DNA of 34,865 nt, taken from positions 1-34,865 of the IMG/VR virus record IMGVR_UViG_3300033571_010371. One strand, 5' to 3'. Position 1 is the first letter of the stretch. Each line of letters starts with the position of its first letter. The notes under the pieces are model-generated. The model did not search any database. It had not been told where the DNA came from and saw nothing but the letters and a program-made list of their open reading frames with translations. Origin of the DNA: a virus. Shown piece by piece: positions 31,296 through 34,865 of this stretch. The position numbers were made by a program, and so were the translations under genes.

Positions 31296-31633
31296 GAGAA
31301 CACGGAACGAAACAGCGATACCAAAGCAACGGATGCCGATGTGATCCCTGCCGAAACGCATACAGCGACTATAAAAAAGCGTATTGGATTAGCAGAAACG
31401 GTCCGCCAACCCATCTGTTCCGCTGGCCCCTCCAACCATTGTTCGAAGCGGCCGGCACCAGCGAATTTTTAGAACTCGCCTACCTCACTGGATTTGCGGC
31501 AAGAACAGTGCATCGATGGGCCGAAGCTGGCCTGTCAGACCAATCAGCCGACCGGGCCGCCATAGCCCTCGGACTTCACCCATACACAATCTGGCCCGAA
31601 TGGTTCGACCCATATTTAGAAGGAGCGGCATGA
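31292..31633 (+). CDS. HTH protein with WhiB-tail-like Cys module
   Basis: This 113-residue protein begins with HGTKQRYQSNGCRCDPCRNAY (H4, C15, C17, C20), nearly the same module as at the end of the WhiB protein. It continues to a helix-turn-helix, ELAYLTGFAARTVHRWAEAGL, then a second helix SADRAAIALGLHPYTIWPEWF, a pattern typical of actinophage DNA-binding proteins. It is likely a transcription regulator. It starts in an ATGA overlap. Confidence 0.72.
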   Translation: MREHGTKQRYQSNGCRCDPCRNAYSDYKKAYWISRNGPPTHLFRWPLQPLFEAAGTSEFLELAYLTGFAARTVHRWAEAGLSDQSADRAAIALGLHPYTIWPEWFDPYLEGAA

Positions 31634-31827
31634 CCCCCGACGAAATACTCCAGGCACTCAAAAACCAAAGGTTCTGGCCCAACCCCGACACCCTCGACGA
31701 AGACCTCCACAACGCCATTGGCCTCATCGAACATCTCTGCCAAACAAACGCCGCCTATATCGGACAAATGATGGAAATAGTGGCCGTAATCGAAGACCAC
31801 AACGAACAAGTCAACAAACAACCATGA
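31630..31827 (+). CDS. Unknown small helical protein
   Basis: This 65-residue acidic protein contains PDEILQALKNQRFWPN, EDLHNAIGLIEHLCQ and a helix IGQMMEIVAVIEDHNE. AGGAG (31621-31625) lies just before ATG and the start overlaps the previous stop. It could be a partner of the primase or nuclease encoded after it. No family is recognised. Confidence 0.6.
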   Translation: MTPDEILQALKNQRFWPNPDTLDEDLHNAIGLIEHLCQTNAAYIGQMMEIVAVIEDHNEQVNKQP

Positions 31828-32183
31828 CTCAATACGGAACAACCGATCTTTACCGGCTCTACGACGGCAACCAACTTCTCTACATCGGCATATCCCGAAA
31901 TTACAATCAACACAGAAAACACGACCACGCGCGCCGATATGGGAAACACATAGCGGACAACCCAGTCATCGAAACTTTTGAACTTCGATTCGAAGCAGAA
32001 CTCGCCGAAGTCGTAGCCCAATACCTCGAACAGCCAAGAGACGGCCGATACCAAAAAACTCTCAGAGGAGTCAACCGGGAAATCGACAGAATCACCGCTG
32101 TCTATGCAGAGCATCCGGACCGACTCTTCACAGACTTAGAAACCCACGCGACTCACGCCCTAGCCGAATACTTGGGAATTTGA
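31824..32183 (+). CDS. GIY-YIG nuclease-like protein
   Basis: This 119-residue protein has LYRLYDGNQLLYIGIS (9-24), the GIY-YIG-type strand pair with a degenerate first motif, followed by R25, H30 and R31, and a later EAELAEVVAQYLE (57-69) with E59 as a candidate metal residue. GIY-YIG domains cleave DNA; small actinophage and plasmid members exist and their role is poorly known. The C-terminal part, EIDRITAVYAEH to ATHALAEYLG, is helical. Starts in an ATGA overlap. Confidence 0.68.
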   Translation: MTQYGTTDLYRLYDGNQLLYIGISRNYNQHRKHDHARRYGKHIADNPVIETFELRFEAELAEVVAQYLEQPRDGRYQKTLRGVNREIDRITAVYAEHPDRLFTDLETHATHALAEYLGI

Positions 32184-32185
32184 CA

Positions 32186-34342
32186 ATGACATCCCCGCTC
32201 CCGACAGCCATTGAATACATTCGGCGAGGATGGCGTGTCGTCCCCATCCGACCAGGCGAAAAACGACCGGCCCTCACCAACTGGCAAAACATTGCCAGCA
32301 ACAACCTAGAAACCGTCACCGAATGGTTCACCGGACCATACCGTGACCACGGAATCGGCATCGCCACCGGCCCCGAAACCGGCATCTTCGTACTCGACGT
32401 CGACATCACCGAAACCAAAGCCGGAGACGAAACCCTCGCCGAACTTGAACAAAGCCACGGCAAACTCCCCGACACAGCCACAGTCATCACCGGATCCGGA
32501 GGATGGCACCTTTACTACCACTACCCGCCAAACCTTGAAATCCGAAACGACGCCGGCCGACGCCTAGGACCAGGACTCGACATCCGAGGAACAGGCGGCC
32601 AAGTAGTCGCACCCCCAACCATCCACCCCAACGGACACCCCTACCAATGGGACCACGGATGCGACACCATCGCCGACGCCCCCCCATGGCTCCTCCAACT
32701 CCTCACCGAACGCGACCAACCAACCAACCCCACACCATCGGCAACCATCGGCGACACCAACGACTCCATAGCCGCCCGATACAACGAAACAACCAACTGG
32801 CCCCAACTACTCACCGAAGACGGCTGGACACTCACAGAAACACACACCAACGGAGAACAACACTGGACCCGACCAGGCAAAAACCCTGAACAAGGAATCT
32901 CCGCCACCACCGGCCACGAAGGTCGCGACATCCTCACCGTCTTCACCTCGAGTATCCCATGGCTTCCAGAAGGCTCCTACAGCCGCTTTGGCTACCACGC
33001 CTGCCGACATCATGAAGGCGACCGCTCACAAGCCGCACGACACCTCCACAACATCACCAGCAGAACAACCGAAAACTATTTCGAAACCCAACTCATCACC
33101 CCAACCACACCAAAACCCATTGAACCAGCCGAACGAATCGAACTCGCCCACCTGGTCAACTGGGAAAAACTTTGGACCGACGATCGACCCGACGAAGAAT
33201 GGATCGCCGAACCAATCATCCCCAAAGGCCGATCCATAGCCCTATACGCCCCAGCCAAAGCCGGAAAATCCACCATCACCCTCGCCATAGTCGCAGCCGT
33301 AGCAACCGGCGGACGGATCCTCGGACAAACCAGAGCCACCCCCACCAGCTGCCTATACCTCGACTACGAAATGACAGAAGACGACCTCATCGAACGCCTA
33401 ACCGACCTCGGCTACGGACCCCAAGACAACCTCCAAAATCTTCACTACGCCCTACTCCCATCACTCCCCCCACTCGACACACCAGAAGGCGCCCACGCCA
33501 TACTCAACCTCGTCGACCAAACCAAAGCCCAACTAGTAGTCGTCGACACATTCGGCCGTGCCGTCGAAGGCGACGAAGACAAAGCCGACACAGTCCGCAA
33601 CTTTTACAGACACACAGGGCTATCGCTAAAAGCCCGAGGGATAGCCGTCCTCCGAACAGACCATTCCGGAAAATCTGTTGAAAAAGGAATGAGAGGAAGT
33701 AGCGCAAAGGCAGACGATGTCGACATCGTCTGGCAACTATCCAGAACCGACACCCGCAACGGAGACGGAATCCGCCTCAACCGCACCCACTCCCGACTCT
33801 CCTGGGTGCCCCAAGACATACGAATCAGCCGCACCGAAACCGACTACGGCCACGACTACATCATCGACGCCCAAGACCAAACATGGCCCAACGGCACACG
33901 ACAAGACGCAGACCTACTCGACACCCTCCAACTACCCAACAACATCGGCTTCAACCACGCCAAAACAGCCATCCGAGAAGCCGGACACAAAATGCGAGAC
34001 GCCCGCATCCGAACCGCCCTCAAATTCAGAAAACAAGCCGCCCACAGCGAAGCCGACCTACGACTCAAAGCCGGAATCACCGACAATTCACAAGCGCACA
34101 AGCGCGTCGGACGCGATGAAAACCAGCCGGACGCGCAACGCGTCCCAAAAAACCGGGACGCGCACCCCGAAAAGCGGGACGCGCCGGCCTCTAAACAAAA
34201 CCCCCACGTCACAGGCTCAGAAAAACGGGACGCGATAGACCCCGAACGGGACGCGCAAAGCGACGGTCCAACGGGACGCGTTCCCCCCTATAGGGGGACG
34301 CACCCGGACTCACCCACAAACACCCCACCCCCGCTCTTCTAA
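32186..34342 (+). CDS. Primase-polymerase/helicase fusion
   Basis: This 718-residue protein has a prim-pol (AEP) domain first: RRGWRVVPIRPGEKRPAL (14-31), GIFVLDVDI with D71/D73, SGGWHLYY with H108, and GLDIRGTGGQVVAPP. The second half is a RecA/RepA-like ATPase: Walker A LYAPAKAGKST (about 353-363), Walker B QLVVVDTF (about 449-456), RTDHSGK and MRGSSAKADDVDIVW. It should prime and unwind at the phage origin. The last 85 residues form a charged low-complexity tail with repeated RDA, encoded by iteron-like repeats. ATG 32186 is preferred; TTG 32180 would give a TTGA overlap. The coding strand is strikingly A/C-rich. Confidence 0.88.
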   Translation: MTSPLPTAIEYIRRGWRVVPIRPGEKRPALTNWQNIASNNLETVTEWFTGPYRDHGIGIATGPETGIFVLDVDITETKAGDETLAELEQSHGKLPDTATVITGSGGWHLYYHYPPNLEIRNDAGRRLGPGLDIRGTGGQVVAPPTIHPNGHPYQWDHGCDTIADAPPWLLQLLTERDQPTNPTPSATIGDTNDSIAARYNETTNWPQLLTEDGWTLTETHTNGEQHWTRPGKNPEQGISATTGHEGRDILTVFTSSIPWLPEGSYSRFGYHACRHHEGDRSQAARHLHNITSRTTENYFETQLITPTTPKPIEPAERIELAHLVNWEKLWTDDRPDEEWIAEPIIPKGRSIALYAPAKAGKSTITLAIVAAVATGGRILGQTRATPTSCLYLDYEMTEDDLIERLTDLGYGPQDNLQNLHYALLPSLPPLDTPEGAHAILNLVDQTKAQLVVVDTFGRAVEGDEDKADTVRNFYRHTGLSLKARGIAVLRTDHSGKSVEKGMRGSSAKADDVDIVWQLSRTDTRNGDGIRLNRTHSRLSWVPQDIRISRTETDYGHDYIIDAQDQTWPNGTRQDADLLDTLQLPNNIGFNHAKTAIREAGHKMRDARIRTALKFRKQAAHSEADLRLKAGITDNSQAHKRVGRDENQPDAQRVPKNRDAHPEKRDAPASKQNPHVTGSEKRDAIDPERDAQSDGPTGRVPPYRGTHPDSPTNTPPPLF
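34109..34301 (+). repeat. Iteron-like GGGACGCG repeats with about 21-bp spacing
   Basis: The 3' end of the primase-helicase gene carries GGACGCG at 34109 and 34129 and GGGACGCG at 34155, 34176, 34227, 34248 and 34273, with a near copy at 34294 and one inverted copy at 34139-34146. Start-to-start distances are 20, 26, 21, 51, 21, 25 and 21 bp, close to two helical turns. A 14-bp palindrome, CCCCCTATAGGGGG, lies at 34284-34297. This resembles the binding array of a replication initiator. It could also be a by-product of a repetitive protein tail. Confidence 0.6.
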
Positions 34343-34365
34343 ACCACCACCCTCGAGGAACCGAC

Positions 34366-34710
34366 ATGGCACAACGACGATGCGAAAAATGTGGGGGCTG
34401 GACCACCCCACCCCAACCATGCAAACCCTGCCGGCAAGCATACGAACGGGGCCGCCCCAGGGGCAGGGGCACCAGAGAGGAGTACGCCGGAGCATGGCGC
34501 TACAACTCCCAACAACTACGTCACGAATGGATCACACAACACGGCCACTGGTGTCCAGGCTGGAATATCCAAGGATGGGCAGGACGCCCACCCCACCCCT
34601 CCACCGATCTAGTAGTCGACCACGACCTCGGAATCATGTGTCGTAGCTGCAACAGCCATAAAGCCGCAACCCACGACCGGAAGAGGAACACCCCCAACCT
34701 CGAGGAATAA
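34366..34710 (+). CDS. HNH endonuclease
   Basis: This 114-residue protein starts with a C6-x2-C9 ... C19-x2-C22 zinc region, then the HNH core QHGHWCPGW, DLVVDHDLG (the DH pair), and MCRSCNSHKA (C-x2-C, N, H). HNH proteins of this size assist terminase in cutting cohesive ends in many siphoviruses, and lie next to the terminase genes. Here it is the last gene; the terminase genes are the first, so it would be their neighbour if the ends join. GAGGA (34355-34359) precedes ATG. The final Leu-Glu-Glu precedes the right DnaA-box cluster by some 20 bases. Confidence 0.85.
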   Translation: MAQRRCEKCGGWTTPPQPCKPCRQAYERGRPRGRGTREEYAGAWRYNSQQLRHEWITQHGHWCPGWNIQGWAGRPPHPSTDLVVDHDLGIMCRSCNSHKAATHDRKRNTPNLEE

Positions 34711-34730
34711 CCCACAACATACCCACAGCC

Positions 34731-34820
34731 TCATCCACAACTTCATCCACACACAGCCCCCATCACACCAAGTTATCCACACCCCAATATCCACAACCTT
34801 GTCCACAGCCCTGTGAATAA
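34731..34820. other. DnaA-box-like cluster, right half of a putative origin
   Basis: Within 90 bases there are TCATCCACA at 34731-34739 and 34743-34751, a perfect TTATCCACA at 34773-34781, ATATCCACA at 34787-34795, TTGTCCACA at 34799-34807 and, inverted, TGTGAATAA at 34812-34820. The remaining bases to 34865 are G-rich and hold no gene. Most boxes point opposite to those of 110-287, so the two clusters mirror each other across the ends, about 150 bases apart if joined. Confidence 0.62.
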
Positions 34821-34865
34821 GGGGGAGGGGCCTGGGGACAACGGGGTCGATGGGGGCCTCTCAAC

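Noticed and set aside
1-34865. Integration or lysogeny functions, tRNA genes
   Set aside because: I looked for integrase, excisionase, repressor, attachment core and cloverleaf tRNA sequences and found none convincing; the ribbon-helix-helix and HTH proteins alone do not show lysogeny.

Overview
The window reads as an essentially complete genome of a tailed phage with a long non-contractile tail (siphovirus type) that infects an Actinomycetota host. Pointers to the host are a WhiB-family regulator, an exported resuscitation-promoting-factor (Rpf) domain protein, a MRE11-like phosphoesterase and portal/tail genes of actinophage type, fairly high GC (mid to high 50s % by eye), and hairpin terminators without U-tracts. 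The genus cannot be told from the sequence. I see no integrase, immunity repressor, tRNA, DNA polymerase or recombinase, so a lytic lifestyle leaning on host replication proteins is likely but not proven. All genes but one are on the + strand, and more than 20 gene junctions are 4-base ATGA/GTGA overlaps, so translation is heavily coupled.

Layout. 1-308: gene-free, an array of DnaA-box-like 9-mers, a 20-bp tandem repeat and a strong hairpin. 309-6782: packaging and head genes (small and large terminase, a tiny membrane protein, portal, a multidomain prohead protease, major capsid protein), closed by a 15-bp hairpin. 6895-10943: a five-gene sugar-modification block (four glycosyltransferases and a NeuD/PglD-like acetyltransferase) set between capsid and connector genes. 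10943-18600: connector, tail terminator, a CgeB-like glycosyltransferase, major tail protein, gp10-like protein, tail assembly chaperones, tape measure and baseplate hub with an inserted LamG-like domain. 18609-25565: minor tail protein, amidase endolysin, membrane protein, MRE11-like phosphoesterase, r1t-like holin, then fibre genes including a collagen-like protein with 62 uninterrupted Gly-X-Y triplets. The block ends in a 14-bp hairpin.

25607-34710: an early/replication block behind a near-consensus sigma70-type promoter. It holds a possible DnaB-N-like protein, several tiny membrane and zinc-finger proteins, a Holliday-junction-resolvase-like nuclease, WhiB, a Cas4/RecB-like nuclease, an SSB-like protein, a ribbon-helix-helix protein, the Rpf protein, an HTH protein sharing a Cys motif with WhiB, a GIY-YIG protein, a primase-polymerase/helicase and an HNH endonuclease. 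The only minus-strand gene, a small membrane protein, is inside this block. The 3' end of the primase-helicase gene carries iteron-like GGGACGCG repeats with about 21-bp spacing. The last 155 bases hold a second DnaA-box-like cluster, oriented opposite to the one at the left end.

If the two ends join (circular map or cohesive ends), HNH, the origin-like region and terminase become neighbours, and the iterons and both DnaA-box arrays form one control region of about 1.1 kb. The least ordinary parts are this split origin-like region, the stand-alone Rpf, the glycosylation block inside the structural genes, and the recurring small Cys-rich proteins.
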